Below are positions 8,268 through 17,479 of a DNA stretch of 22,759 nucleotides, in pieces (the first letter of the stretch is position 1; the number at the start of each line of letters is the position of its first letter). The notes under the pieces were generated by a model. It searched no databases and had not been told where the DNA came from. It saw nothing but the letters and a program-made list of their open reading frames with translations. The DNA is from Actinomycetota bacterium (GTDB lineage: Bacteria; Actinomycetota; Humimicrobiia; Humimicrobiales; Humimicrobiaceae): the NCBI GenBank assembly GCA_018400395.1, contig JAGYMN010000011.1, positions 1-22,759 of the forward strand. Reading direction: 5' to 3'. A program made the translations under genes and the position numbers.

Positions 8268-9329
8268 TTAACTTATCCGAACAGTACCTTTCCCGGAAGA
8301 CACCTCTCCAAGCAATATGATATCTTCACCTTTTTTACCGACTGATCTTTTTATATTTCCCAGGCTATCAGGAGATATGATCAATACCATTCCTATGCCC
8401 ATATTGAAAACATGAAACATTTCCTCTTCTGCAATATTTCCAAGACGCCTGATATAATTAAAGACCGGAGGAATGTCCCACCTATCCTTCTGTATTGCAG
8501 CATCCACATTATCAGGTATTATCCTGCTAATGTTATCATAAAATCCGCCACCGGTTATGTTTGCTATTCCCTTTAAATTTATTTTATTATCTTCTATTAT
8601 ATCCTTTATAAGAGGTGCATAAAGCCTGGTTGGTTCAAGAAGCAGTTCTGCAAGACTTTTACCCTCTGTCCATTTCAGCGGCATTTTTATATCGACGCCG
8701 TTTTTATCTATTATTTTTCTTATCAGCGAAAAGCCGTTTGAATGGAAACCTGACGATTTAAAACCGGCTATAAGGTCACCTTCCCTGACAGATCCAGGCT
8801 CCGGTATCCTTTCCCGGTCAACCAACCCAAGTGCAAAACCCGCAAGATCTATATCCTCATCGGCATACATCCCGGGCATCTCTGCAGTTTCTCCTCCTAT
8901 AAGAGCAGTACTGCAATACCTGCATGCATCAGCAATTGATTTTATAATAGATTCTATCTTGTCCTCATCAATTTTCCCACAGGCAATATAATCAAGAAAA
9001 AACAGGGGTTTTGCACCACAGCAGATAAGATCGTTTATATTCATTGCAACCAGGTCCTGGCCAATGCCGCTATAATCACCTGCCTGCTTTGCCAGCATAA
9101 GCTTTGTTCCTACACCATCCGTAGCAGACGCAAGTACCGGATTTTTGTACCCGGATATTTCCGGCCTGAAAAGCCCGCAGAAAGATGATAGATCACTTAA
9201 TACATTGCCGCTATGAGTTGAACCAATAATACTTTTCAGTCCGGATAACAGGCTGTTTGCTTTATTTATATCTACTCCGGAATCCCTGTAGGTATACTGT
9301 CCCTGAATTTGTTTGTCTGACTCAGGCAT
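8268..9329 (-). CDS. purM: Phosphoribosylformylglycinamidine cyclo-ligase (AIR synthetase) PurM
   Basis: PurM closes the imidazole ring of FGAM with ATP to form AIR. The N-terminal YRDSGVDI motif, then ATDGVGTKL, FFLDYIA, GGETAEMPGMY and LTGGGF-like TGGGFYDN are all present and in order, and the C-terminal FNMGIGM segment is intact. I chose ATG 9329 (353 aa) because the conserved YRDSGVDI begins about 13 residues later, as in known PurM. The frame stays open 93 nt further up, but that part lies inside purF. The gene overlaps the purF stop by 8 nt. The nearest GGAGG is 15 nt upstream, too far to be optimal, so translation is probably coupled to purF. Confidence 0.95.
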   Translation of the reverse strand: MPESDKQIQGQYTYRDSGVDINKANSLLSGLKSIIGSTHSGNVLSDLSSFCGLFRPEISGYKNPVLASATDGVGTKLMLAKQAGDYSGIGQDLVAMNINDLICCGAKPLFFLDYIACGKIDEDKIESIIKSIADACRYCSTALIGGETAEMPGMYADEDIDLAGFALGLVDRERIPEPGSVREGDLIAGFKSSGFHSNGFSLIRKIIDKNGVDIKMPLKWTEGKSLAELLLEPTRLYAPLIKDIIEDNKINLKGIANITGGGFYDNISRIIPDNVDAAIQKDRWDIPPVFNYIRRLGNIAEEEMFHVFNMGIGMVLIISPDSLGNIKRSVGKKGEDIILLGEVSSGKGTVRIS

Positions 9330-10785
9330 TTGAAGATATCTTTGCCTCCCTGTCAAATGAATGCTTGTCATATTCAATATTTTCTGGTATCTGTACGGGA
9401 TAATCACCGTTGAAGCATGCAAAACAGAATTTATCCTTTGATTCCCCTATTGCTTTTACAAGACCTTCTATGCTCAAATATTTCAGGCTGTCAACATTAA
9501 GAAATTTCCTTATATCCTCTACTGTCTTATGATTCGCAATAAACTCTTTTTTGGTTGCCATATCTATACCGTAATAGCATGGATATAAAAGAGGCGGAGA
9601 AGATATTCTCATATGCACCTCTTTTGCTCCGGCATTATAGAGCATCCTTATTATCTTTTTGGAAGTATTGCCCCTCACTATTGAATCATCGACCACTATT
9701 ACTCTTTTACCTCTTATGATATCTTTAAGGGGGTTAAGCTTGAGCTTAACACCGATTTCCCTGACTTCCTGCACTGGTTGTATAAATGTTCTTCCAATGT
9801 ATCTATTTTTGATAAATCCCTCTGCATAAGGTATCTTTGAAGCAGCAGAATAGCCAATGGCTGCAGGAGTTCCCGAATCAGGAACGCTTATCACAATATC
9901 TGCATCTACCGGAGACTCTTTTGCCAGTTCCTGTCCCATTCTGTGCCTCACATCAAACATATTTTTTCCATGTATATAGCTGTCAGGGCGGGCAAAATAT
10001 ATAAGTTCGAATACACACATGGATGTCCTTTCTACCGGAAGCAGCATCTGTGACCGCAGCCCCGATTCATTTATCACTACTATTTCTCCCGGATCGATTT
10101 CCCTGACAAACTCCGCATCAACAATGTCCAGCGCACATGTCTCTGAAGCGATTATATAATTCCCATCGAGACTTCCAAGCACCATGGGCCTGAAACCATG
10201 AGGGTCTCTGATGCCGAAAATGCTATTTTTTGTAAGTACAAGAAGCGAATAAGATCCCTTAATCTTTGTGATTGTTTCTTTTATTGCCTCCTCGATATTA
10301 TCACTTTCTGAGCTCTCTATAAGAGAGGCAATTAGTTCTGTATCAGTAGTGGTCTCTAACTTTATGCCCTTAGCTTTCTGTTCATTTCTAAGCTGCTCTA
10401 TATTTATAAGATTTCCGTTATGGGCTATGGCAAAACTTTCATTTTTAAACATCCCGTATATTGGCTGAGAATTTTTCCATATATTCTGCCCCCTTGTAGA
10501 ATACCTGGTATGGCCTATCCCTATATGGCCCACGAGCGGAACTATATTCCTTTCGTTGAAAACCTGGGCCACTAGCCCCAGATCCTTGAATATAAGGATA
10601 TCCTCCCCATCAGAGACTGCGATACCGGCACTTTCCTGCCCCCTGTGCTGGAGGGCCTGAAGGCCGTAGAAAATGATTTCAGATACTCTTCTACCCGGTG
10701 CATAGATTCCAAATACCCCGCATTCTTCCACTATGCTTTCAGGTAAAAATATACTGCTATTTATTTTTCCATATTCTCTATTCAT
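9322..10785 (-). CDS. purF: Amidophosphoribosyltransferase PurF, [4Fe-4S] type
   Basis: PurF commits PRPP to purine synthesis by replacing pyrophosphate with ammonia from glutamine. The N-terminal nucleophile cysteine is C22 in EECGVFGI, so a 21-residue propeptide would have to be removed. The glutaminase domain has HRGQESAG and GHTRYSTRG; the PRPP loop VIVVDDSIVRGNT is at residues 362-374. Cysteines C257, C403, C454 and C457 match the cluster ligands of the Bacillus subtilis type, so an oxygen-sensitive [4Fe-4S] cluster is expected, unlike the E. coli enzyme. The ATG lacks a strong Shine-Dalgarno. It is separated from purL by 76 nt holding a possible internal promoter and overlaps purM by 8 nt. 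Confidence 0.96.
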   Translation of the reverse strand: MNREYGKINSSIFLPESIVEECGVFGIYAPGRRVSEIIFYGLQALQHRGQESAGIAVSDGEDILIFKDLGLVAQVFNERNIVPLVGHIGIGHTRYSTRGQNIWKNSQPIYGMFKNESFAIAHNGNLINIEQLRNEQKAKGIKLETTTDTELIASLIESSESDNIEEAIKETITKIKGSYSLLVLTKNSIFGIRDPHGFRPMVLGSLDGNYIIASETCALDIVDAEFVREIDPGEIVVINESGLRSQMLLPVERTSMCVFELIYFARPDSYIHGKNMFDVRHRMGQELAKESPVDADIVISVPDSGTPAAIGYSAASKIPYAEGFIKNRYIGRTFIQPVQEVREIGVKLKLNPLKDIIRGKRVIVVDDSIVRGNTSKKIIRMLYNAGAKEVHMRISSPPLLYPCYYGIDMATKKEFIANHKTVEDIRKFLNVDSLKYLSIEGLVKAIGESKDKFCFACFNGDYPVQIPENIEYDKHSFDREAKISSNA

Positions 10786-10836
10786 AATAAATGTTTCAAT
10801 CTCACTTTTTAAAATTTTCTTCTAATCTTTGATTTT

Positions 10837-10846
10837 AATTATATCA
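10837..10846 (-). promoter_or_regulatory. Candidate extended -10 promoter element upstream of purF
   Basis: On the minus strand this reads TGATATAATT, a consensus TATAAT with the extended TGn, 52 nt before the purF ATG and in the only sizeable gap of the purine run. No good -35 is visible. The same decamer occurs upstream of purB at 16072-16081. Confidence 0.42.
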
Positions 10847-10861
10847 GAAAAGAAAATTATT

Positions 10862-13800
10862 TTATCCCACTTCCTCACACCAAATCCTTGCATTTTGAAA
10901 CAACTTTACCCAGGGTGAATATTCAAGCTCTTCCCTCCAATCCAGGGGCATCCATGGCCACTGCCAGGTTAAGAAAGCTCTTTCCGGATGCGGCATCATT
11001 GCAAGATGTCTCCCGTCCCGGGAACAAAGCGCGGTAATACCTTCGGGTGAACTATTTGGATTATATGGATACCTTTCTGTTGGTCTTCCATCATCATCTA
11101 TAAAGACCAGGGGAGCCAGTTTTTCTTTTTTTATACATTCAAGTATACTGCTGTCCGGACAGTTAAAATATCCCTCTCCATGATCTATCCAGATACCCAG
11201 TTGTGAGCCTTCCATACCTTTAAGCATTATCGAGGGGCTTCTATTTATTTTTACAGATGCCCACCTGGACTCAAATCTTCCTGAAGGGTTGGCTGTAAAT
11301 CTTGGCTGTACCGTTTCTTCAATACCCTGCCAGGGAACCCATCCCAGAAGCGCCATCAGCTGGCAGCCATTGCATACACCAAGTGAAAAGGTATCCGTCC
11401 TTAAGTAGAAATCTTCAAACATCTTCCGGAGCCCACTATTAAACTTTATTGTCCCGGCCCAACCTTTTGCACTGTCCATGACATCTGCATAGGAAAAGCC
11501 GCCTACGAATGCAGCCCCCCTGAAATTTTTAAGATCTGCTTCACCGGAGAGAAGATCGGTCATTGTTACATCCCAGACTTCAAATCCAGCCATGTAGAAG
11601 GCTGATGCCATTTCCCTGTCTCCATTGCTTCCTTCTTCGCGGATTACTGCAACTGCAGGTCTTGACGCATTATTGATTATTTTTTTGGGTAGATCCATTG
11701 GTTGAAATGTCAGCCTGTAACGAGGCCCCCTTCTTTCATGAGAACCGGCCTGCTCCGCTGCAAGGGAGGGGTTCATCTGTTTAGTTTCCAGCATGTCTGC
11801 CGTTTCTTCCCACCAGCACAGGAGCCTTCCTGTTTTTATATCAAGACATTTCCTTCCGCCAATCTCAATTTTTACCTGCTTTATTTTTGATGTCTTTCCT
11901 GCAGGAACAGGAATAATATTGTATATGGAAAATTCATCAATTATCCTTTGCTCATCACGGGGTAGATATTCTATTACAAACCCGGCTTCCTCTGAAAAGA
12001 GCTGCTCTATTGCTCCGCATTTTAGAGAAGGCAGGTTTATATCCATTCCGCAATTTCCTGCCATCGCCATCTCGGATAATGTTGTTATTAAACCTCCATC
12101 ACTTATATCGTGACCGGAAAGTATAATACCTTCTGATATAAGCTCCTGCATAACCCTAAAAGCCGAAGCCAGCTTCCGGGCATCTTCTATATCCGGACAT
12201 ATATCCCCGGTCTGGGCCAGTGCCTGTGCCAGAGCAGATCCCCCTAATCTTGCCCTGCCTCCTGATAGATCTATAACAGCCAGCCTGCTTTGTCCTGGCT
12301 TTTTTATATCCGGTGTGACAGCTTTTCTTACATCGGGCACTGAAGCATAGGCAGAAATTACGACTTCATTGGGGGCCTTAACGGTTTCTCCCTTTACCCT
12401 GGCAGCCATTGATATACTATCCTTCCCCCCATCTGCTGCAATCCCTATCTCTTTCATGATGCTGCTGATGGCTGAAGCAGCTTTATATAATTCAGCCCCT
12501 TCCCCCGGAAGTTTTGCGGGCCACATCCAGTTAACAGAACATTTTATATCTTCAAGTCTGCTTATAACAACCCAGACCATATTGGTAAGGGCCTCCGCTA
12601 CTGACATTCTTGCTCCTGCAGCTGCATCTATCATTATTTTGAGCGGCTGTTCCCCAATCGATACGGCAGCTCCGGTGTATCCAAAGTGGCTCTGTGCTAT
12701 AACAGAAAAATCGGAAACAGGCAGCTGAAGCGGACCACAGCACTGCTGCCTGGCTACAAGCCCGGTAACACTTCTATCAACCTTTCTGACCAGAAAACCC
12801 TTTGAACCTACCGATGGGAGCCTGAATACCAGCTTCAATGCTTCTTCTACCGATAATCCTTCAGGAATTATCAATCTCTTCAAATCTTTCTTCCTGCTTT
12901 CAAGTCTGAATGTCTTCTGCGGTATATTGGACAGTATGTCACCCAGATCCAGATCCACTGGAGTCGAGCCGTCACTTTTGTCATGTACTTTTATTCTTCC
13001 ATCTCCTGTTATCTCACCAAGGTTTTCAAGGTTGACCTTTTCCCTGCGGCATATAGATTCCAGAATATCAAGGCTGTCTTTTCTTATAAGTAATGCATTC
13101 CTCTCCTGATATTCAGCACCCCATATTTCAAGCACAGACATAGTCCTATCCCCTGTCTGTATGTTTCTTATCTCTATCCTTCCTCCCGCAGGTTCGACTA
13201 TCTCGGTAAGTACGTTACAGGGGCCTCCGGCACCCTGATCATGTATGCTGAGTATAGGGTTGAGGTTCCCCATCTCGATACAGGCCCTTATTACCCTGTT
13301 TAGTTTCTGTTCCATCTGGGCATTGCCCCTCTGAACAGCGTTAAAATCCAGCTCTTCCCTTTCTTCGTCCTGAATCAGACTTGAAGCAGAGCCGCCTCCT
13401 ATCCCAATCCTGTATGCGGGGCCGCCTATCTGTATAATAAGCATACCCTCCTCAGGTTTATATTTCTCGGTATGTCTGCTATCCATCTGGCCCAAACCAC
13501 CGCTGAACATTATCGGTTTTATCCACTCCCGCCTTTCCATACCTGCTACATTCTGGCCAAAAGTCCGGGTAAAACCACCAATAACAGGCTCCCCGAATTT
13601 ATTACCGTAATCAGAAGCGCCGTTGCTTTCTTCTATCATAATATCCAGAGGGGCTGCCATATTTGTTGGATAAATAAAACTTTCATCTTCGCCGGGAATC
13701 TTATAACCATCCATATTTAGATTTCCTGTACAGTATCCTGCTGTCCCTGCAACCACCAGACCCCCTCTTCCTGTTGCCTCTACATCCCTTATCCTGCCCC

Positions 13801-14674
13801 CTGTTCCAGTCTCTGCTCCAGGAAAGGGGGCTATCCCGCTTGGAAAATTATGGGTCTCGGCAGTAAAAATTATATGATAGGCTGTTTTCTCTTCATTAAA
13901 TAATGAGCAAAACCCGGGTTTTGAAGGAATAATGGTATCTACATCGTACCCCACAATTGCGCTTGAATTGTCTTTAAACGCTATAAGGCTGTTTGATGGT
14001 TTTACATCGAGGGGTCCCCTGATAATCTGGATAAGTGTACCGGAGATCTCATTTCCGTCAATTATTAGACGGCCTTTAAAAAACCAGTGCCTGGAGTGCT
14101 CGCTGTTTGCCTGGCTGAGCTGAAAACATTCTACATTGGTTGGATTCCTGCCAATTTTATTAATAAAAAGGTCATAGTAAAAATCAATATCCCATTTATC
14201 CAGTCCAAGACCCATCTTTTTATTTATTTCCCTGAGAGCGCTTGCGCCATTCTCAATAAGTGGAATTTCATATACCTTTTCCGGAATTATGCCTGTTTCA
14301 AATGACTCAAGGGGTTTACTGTAAAGACATTCAGTCATTCTATCATGTCCTGTCTTTATAAATTCTCCGATATCTGCATTATCCGGAACCGTATACCTTC
14401 TTGACCTTTCCAGCCTTAATATTTTTTTTATACCACAGGAATTGCAGATTGCCACAGCGTTTGTGGAATATGAAGTTTCAAAATTAAGACGGGGTCCCAG
14501 TTCAATGACATTCTTACTGCCAAGCATTGACTTCTTTGAAAATTTTTCAGGTTCAAAAGTCTCGGCAAGCAGCCATCTCAATATGCAGTTCTCACTTTCA
14601 GTGAGCTTCCCTGAAATATTGATATAGTAACAGTATTCAAAACCATCCTTTACGGAACGGTAGTAATGTAACAC
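10862..14674 (-). CDS. purL: Phosphoribosylformylglycinamidine synthase PurL, single-chain with glutaminase
   Basis: PurL converts FGAR, glutamine and ATP to FGAM. This is the large one-piece form (1270 aa), carrying the N-terminal PurS-like region, two AIR-synthetase-like halves and a C-terminal class I glutaminase. Visible are GPRLNF and STNAV near residue 60-72, ETHNFPSGIAPFPGA and TGTGGRIRD in the first half, SNGASDYGNKFGEP, IHDQGAGG, GGKDS and HDISDGG later, and the triad C1101 (GVCNGCQ), H1229 and E1231 (PHPER). From memory, the middle part is strikingly like animal PFAS. Bacillota and Actinomycetota usually use separate PurS, PurQ and PurL. The start is GTG with AGGAG upstream; an ATG just before it runs straight into TAG. 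The gap to purB is 29 nt. Confidence 0.95.
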   Translation of the reverse strand: MLHYYRSVKDGFEYCYYINISGKLTESENCILRWLLAETFEPEKFSKKSMLGSKNVIELGPRLNFETSYSTNAVAICNSCGIKKILRLERSRRYTVPDNADIGEFIKTGHDRMTECLYSKPLESFETGIIPEKVYEIPLIENGASALREINKKMGLGLDKWDIDFYYDLFINKIGRNPTNVECFQLSQANSEHSRHWFFKGRLIIDGNEISGTLIQIIRGPLDVKPSNSLIAFKDNSSAIVGYDVDTIIPSKPGFCSLFNEEKTAYHIIFTAETHNFPSGIAPFPGAETGTGGRIRDVEATGRGGLVVAGTAGYCTGNLNMDGYKIPGEDESFIYPTNMAAPLDIMIEESNGASDYGNKFGEPVIGGFTRTFGQNVAGMERREWIKPIMFSGGLGQMDSRHTEKYKPEEGMLIIQIGGPAYRIGIGGGSASSLIQDEEREELDFNAVQRGNAQMEQKLNRVIRACIEMGNLNPILSIHDQGAGGPCNVLTEIVEPAGGRIEIRNIQTGDRTMSVLEIWGAEYQERNALLIRKDSLDILESICRREKVNLENLGEITGDGRIKVHDKSDGSTPVDLDLGDILSNIPQKTFRLESRKKDLKRLIIPEGLSVEEALKLVFRLPSVGSKGFLVRKVDRSVTGLVARQQCCGPLQLPVSDFSVIAQSHFGYTGAAVSIGEQPLKIMIDAAAGARMSVAEALTNMVWVVISRLEDIKCSVNWMWPAKLPGEGAELYKAASAISSIMKEIGIAADGGKDSISMAARVKGETVKAPNEVVISAYASVPDVRKAVTPDIKKPGQSRLAVIDLSGGRARLGGSALAQALAQTGDICPDIEDARKLASAFRVMQELISEGIILSGHDISDGGLITTLSEMAMAGNCGMDINLPSLKCGAIEQLFSEEAGFVIEYLPRDEQRIIDEFSIYNIIPVPAGKTSKIKQVKIEIGGRKCLDIKTGRLLCWWEETADMLETKQMNPSLAAEQAGSHERRGPRYRLTFQPMDLPKKIINNASRPAVAVIREEGSNGDREMASAFYMAGFEVWDVTMTDLLSGEADLKNFRGAAFVGGFSYADVMDSAKGWAGTIKFNSGLRKMFEDFYLRTDTFSLGVCNGCQLMALLGWVPWQGIEETVQPRFTANPSGRFESRWASVKINRSPSIMLKGMEGSQLGIWIDHGEGYFNCPDSSILECIKKEKLAPLVFIDDDGRPTERYPYNPNSSPEGITALCSRDGRHLAMMPHPERAFLTWQWPWMPLDWREELEYSPWVKLFQNARIWCEEVG

Positions 14675-14703
14675 TATCTCATTCTCCTAACAATACCTTC
14701 CCC

Positions 14704-15999
14704 TTAAATAGAGTCAAGCCTTCCTATTATTTCATCTACGTACCTCAGGTGATAGTTATAATCAAAAAGGGTTCCAATCTCCTCTTCTGTTATAAGTTCC
14801 CTTACTCTTCTGTCTGAGGAAATATTATCTCTGAAACTTCCTTCTTCATCCCATGCCTTATGGGCATTGGACTGTACCGTAATATAGGCTTGATGTCTGT
14901 CCATTCCCCTGTCTATAAGAGCCAGAAGTACCCGCTGGGAAAAAATTATACCGCCGTATTTATTAAGGTTCCGCTTCATTTTATTTTCATTTACAACAAG
15001 GCCATCCAGAACAAAATAGGCCATTCCTAGCAGATAGTCTATAAGAGCAAAGCTATCAGGAATTATTATCCTTTCTGCTGAAGAATGTGAAATATCCCTT
15101 TCGTGCCAGAGGGCTATGTTCTCCATTGCAGCAACTGCATTCGCCCTCAGTACTCTTGCCAGGCCGCATATCCTCTCGCATATTATAGGATTTTTCTTAT
15201 GCGGCATCGCAGATGACCCTTTTTGACCTTTTGCAAATGGTTCTTCAACTTCCTTAACATCTGTCCGCTGCAGATTTCTTATCTCAAGTGCAAGTTTTTC
15301 AAGTGTAGCACCGGCAATGGCAATGGTCGTTATGAGTTGTGCATGCCTGTCTCTCTGCAATATCTGGGTCGAAACAGGAGAAGGTTTAAGACCTAAAATT
15401 CTGCAAACTCTATCTTCAAGTTCTGGATTAACACTGGCATATGTTCCAACAGCACCGGATATCTTCCCGTAACTAATTGATTCTCTTGCAGCCAAAAGCC
15501 TTTCAAGGTTTCTATTCATCTCAAAAGCAAACATACAGAATTTAAGCCCGAGAGTTACTGGTTCAGCATGCATCCCATGAGTCCTGCCTACCATTACAGT
15601 ATGCGCATATTTTTTTGATTTCTCTTTTAATAGAAAAATTAGCCCTTCCATCTTCTTCTCAATTATTTTTACCGCGTCTATCATCTGCAGGGAAAGTGCT
15701 GTATCACCAATATCAGAAGATGTGAGACCGTAGTGAAGATATTTTGAAGAATCTCCCAGATGGGATGATACATCAGTAAGGAAAGCAACAACATCATGAT
15801 GTGTTCTGGACTCTATCTCTAAAATCTTTTTAATATCAAACTTCGACTTTTTATTTATGTCTTCTGCGGCCTGTCGGGGTATCATATCAAGTTCTGCCTG
15901 AACGGTAGCTGCAGCTTTCTCTATTTCTAGCCATTTAGTGAACTTATTTTCGTCCTCCCAGATCTTCCCCATTTCTTTTGAAGTATATCTGGCAATCAT
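14704..15999 (-). CDS. purB: Adenylosuccinate lyase PurB
   Basis: PurB removes fumarate twice: from SAICAR on the IMP pathway and from adenylosuccinate on the way to AMP. It belongs to the fumarase/aspartase superfamily, cytoplasmic and tetrameric in known members. The sequence shows RTHHDV with H67-H68, GRTHGMHAEP with H141, and the superfamily signature loop GSSAMPHKKNP at residues 261-271 with the catalytic serine. The start is ATG 15999 (431 aa) because GGGAGG lies 7 nt upstream. An upstream frame extension of nine codons would contain that ribosome site. It is the first purine gene in transcription order, 96 nt after a small unknown ORF, with a candidate promoter in between. Confidence 0.96.
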   Translation of the reverse strand: MIARYTSKEMGKIWEDENKFTKWLEIEKAAATVQAELDMIPRQAAEDINKKSKFDIKKILEIESRTHHDVVAFLTDVSSHLGDSSKYLHYGLTSSDIGDTALSLQMIDAVKIIEKKMEGLIFLLKEKSKKYAHTVMVGRTHGMHAEPVTLGLKFCMFAFEMNRNLERLLAARESISYGKISGAVGTYASVNPELEDRVCRILGLKPSPVSTQILQRDRHAQLITTIAIAGATLEKLALEIRNLQRTDVKEVEEPFAKGQKGSSAMPHKKNPIICERICGLARVLRANAVAAMENIALWHERDISHSSAERIIIPDSFALIDYLLGMAYFVLDGLVVNENKMKRNLNKYGGIIFSQRVLLALIDRGMDRHQAYITVQSNAHKAWDEEGSFRDNISSDRRVRELITEEEIGTLFDYNYHLRYVDEIIGRLDSI

Positions 16000-16071
16000 G
16001 TATAATCCTCCCGGGTAAACTACCATTAATATATATAGATAACTGCTTCTGATTAATAGTACAAATTAAAG

Positions 16072-16081
16072 AATTATATCA
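16072..16081 (-). promoter_or_regulatory. Candidate extended -10 promoter element upstream of purB
   Basis: On the minus strand this reads TGATATAATT (extended TGn plus consensus TATAAT), about 73 nt before the purB ATG. The -35 region is poor, as is common with extended -10 promoters. It would make purB the first gene of the purine operon with a leader of roughly 65 nt, in which I see no riboswitch-like fold. Confidence 0.45.
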
Positions 16082-16095
16082 AATCAATACTACAG

Positions 16096-16410
16096 TTACA
16101 TCATATCCTCTATTATTTTTTCCCTGAAAGTCTGGTAATTATCAGGATCATTTAGATCCAGCAGTTCTTCACCGCAATCGAAAAAAACCTGGTCATATTC
16201 TTCAAGGCAAAGTTCGCTTATCTTGAGCAGCCATTTTATATTAATTCTCCAGCTGTTAAGGTCAGCCAGCCAGCTATTATCTTTCGCCGGGATTTCTTCC
16301 GAAATAAATTTTGTTATCTCCCCGGACTCCCTGGACACCTGCAGGAGAAATTCTTCCTTCCGGGTAAGGCAGGAAAGATTAGCTATGCTAAGATCAGTAT
16401 TTTTTGGCAT
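16096..16410 (-). CDS. Small acidic protein of unknown function
   Basis: This 104-aa ORF is not recognised. It looks soluble and helical, with a tryptophan-rich middle (NSWLADLNSW and an IKWLL segment) and an acidic C-terminal third. It has a convincing ribosome site, GAGAAGG, 8 nt before the ATG, which argues for translation. It lies between the LCP gene (134 nt gap, nothing recognisable) and purB (96 nt gap) on the same strand. No signal peptide or membrane segment is visible. A helical adaptor-like protein is conceivable, but there is no evidence for any function. Confidence 0.6.
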   Translation of the reverse strand: MPKNTDLSIANLSCLTRKEEFLLQVSRESGEITKFISEEIPAKDNSWLADLNSWRINIKWLLKISELCLEEYDQVFFDCGEELLDLNDPDNYQTFREKIIEDMM

Positions 16411-16544
16411 TCAGATCGCCTTCTCTTAATCGATCAGCAAAAAAATAACAAACTTTTAAAATATAAAAATATTCTTTTTATATACTTCTGAATACCCAAT
16501 AATAATTTTATACTATAAAAAGTATCCAGTATATCTATATAAAA

Positions 16545-17429
16545 TTATTTCAAATAATCTGAAAGAAATTCCTTAACCTCTTTTTCGTCTACTATAAGGT
16601 AACTAATCCCTTCTATGCTGGCAGGACTGGTGGGTATGGTAACCCTGTCTATATCCTTATTTGAAAATAATAACACAAAACCAGTAGAACAAAAATCCCA
16701 TAAAGTAAAATCCGATCTTGTTTCTTCAGCCAGCACCTTGAATATATCAGATGCATCATTAAAAGGATTCAATATTTTCATAATTGTAGGGATATTCATT
16801 TTTTGTTCCATAATCTGGCTAATAATATATTTTTGCCTGTCTACTCTGTCCAGGTCCGCCCCTGCAGTAGAACGGCATCTGGCAAAAGAGAGCGCCTGTT
16901 CACCATTCACAAGATGCTCCCCTGGTTCAAAATCAGCTCCCGATAGAGGGTCATGCAGGGGCTCTTCCACTTTTATATTGATTCCTCCCAGCACATCAAT
17001 AATTTTCTTAAAACATCTAAAATTTAAAATCATCGTCCTGTCCACATCAATCCCTGTTAATTCCTTTATCTCATGGCAGATCATATCGGTCCCACCATAT
17101 ACATATGCTGCATTTATCTTATTCCAGCCTTTTCCCTCCAGATATACTCTTGTATCCCTGGGTATTGATATAAGAGAATTGCTGCCTGCCCTACTGGAAA
17201 TATGGAAAATAATTATCGTATCGGTCCTGCCGATGAATTCATTGCTTTCTTCTCTTTCATCAAGACCCAGAAAAAGGAGATCTCTGGAGCCCAAAAAACC
17301 CCGGGGAACCCTGCTGCCGCCTTCACTGCCCGTAAAATTGGTATCTATAAGGAAGATGCAGAGAAGGGAAAAACATACCAAAACAAAGAGGCTTAGTATG
17401 GTAATGAAACAACTTCTGGTTTTATTCAT
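16545..17429 (-). CDS. LytR-CpsA-Psr (LCP) family cell-wall polymer ligase
   Basis: LCP proteins transfer undecaprenyl-linked glycopolymers (teichoic acid, capsule, arabinogalactan) onto peptidoglycan outside the membrane. The 294-aa protein has a single N-terminal membrane anchor at about residues 8-28 and an extracellular LCP domain with GRTDT at 67-71, SIPRDT at 88-93, KINAAYVYGG at 104-113 and the arginine cluster FARCRS...DRVDRQK at 182-200. These match the pyrophosphate- and lipid-binding residues of the family. This supports a Gram-positive-type envelope. No accessory C-terminal domain is present. The ATG lacks a good Shine-Dalgarno. It follows rex by 50 nt. Which polymer it transfers cannot be told. 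Confidence 0.92.
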   Translation of the reverse strand: MNKTRSCFITILSLFVLVCFSLLCIFLIDTNFTGSEGGSRVPRGFLGSRDLLFLGLDEREESNEFIGRTDTIIIFHISSRAGSNSLISIPRDTRVYLEGKGWNKINAAYVYGGTDMICHEIKELTGIDVDRTMILNFRCFKKIIDVLGGINIKVEEPLHDPLSGADFEPGEHLVNGEQALSFARCRSTAGADLDRVDRQKYIISQIMEQKMNIPTIMKILNPFNDASDIFKVLAEETRSDFTLWDFCSTGFVLLFSNKDIDRVTIPTSPASIEGISYLIVDEKEVKEFLSDYLK

Positions 17430-17479
17430 ATTATTATTTAATTAACGGTGATTATATTATCCTATATTTTAAGGGCTAC

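Noticed and set aside
11702..14627. Many open frames of 60-120 codons on the plus strand over purL
   Set aside because: All lie opposite a complete, well-conserved PurL; none shows a recognisable domain.
16000..16095. Possible purine or PRPP riboswitch in the purB leader
   Set aside because: The leader is too short and AT-rich, and I see no conserved aptamer core or terminator fold.
16615..17445. 276-aa open frame on the plus strand opposite the LCP gene
   Set aside because: It is the antisense shadow of a gene with full LCP motifs. Its composition is low-complexity and no ribosome site precedes it.
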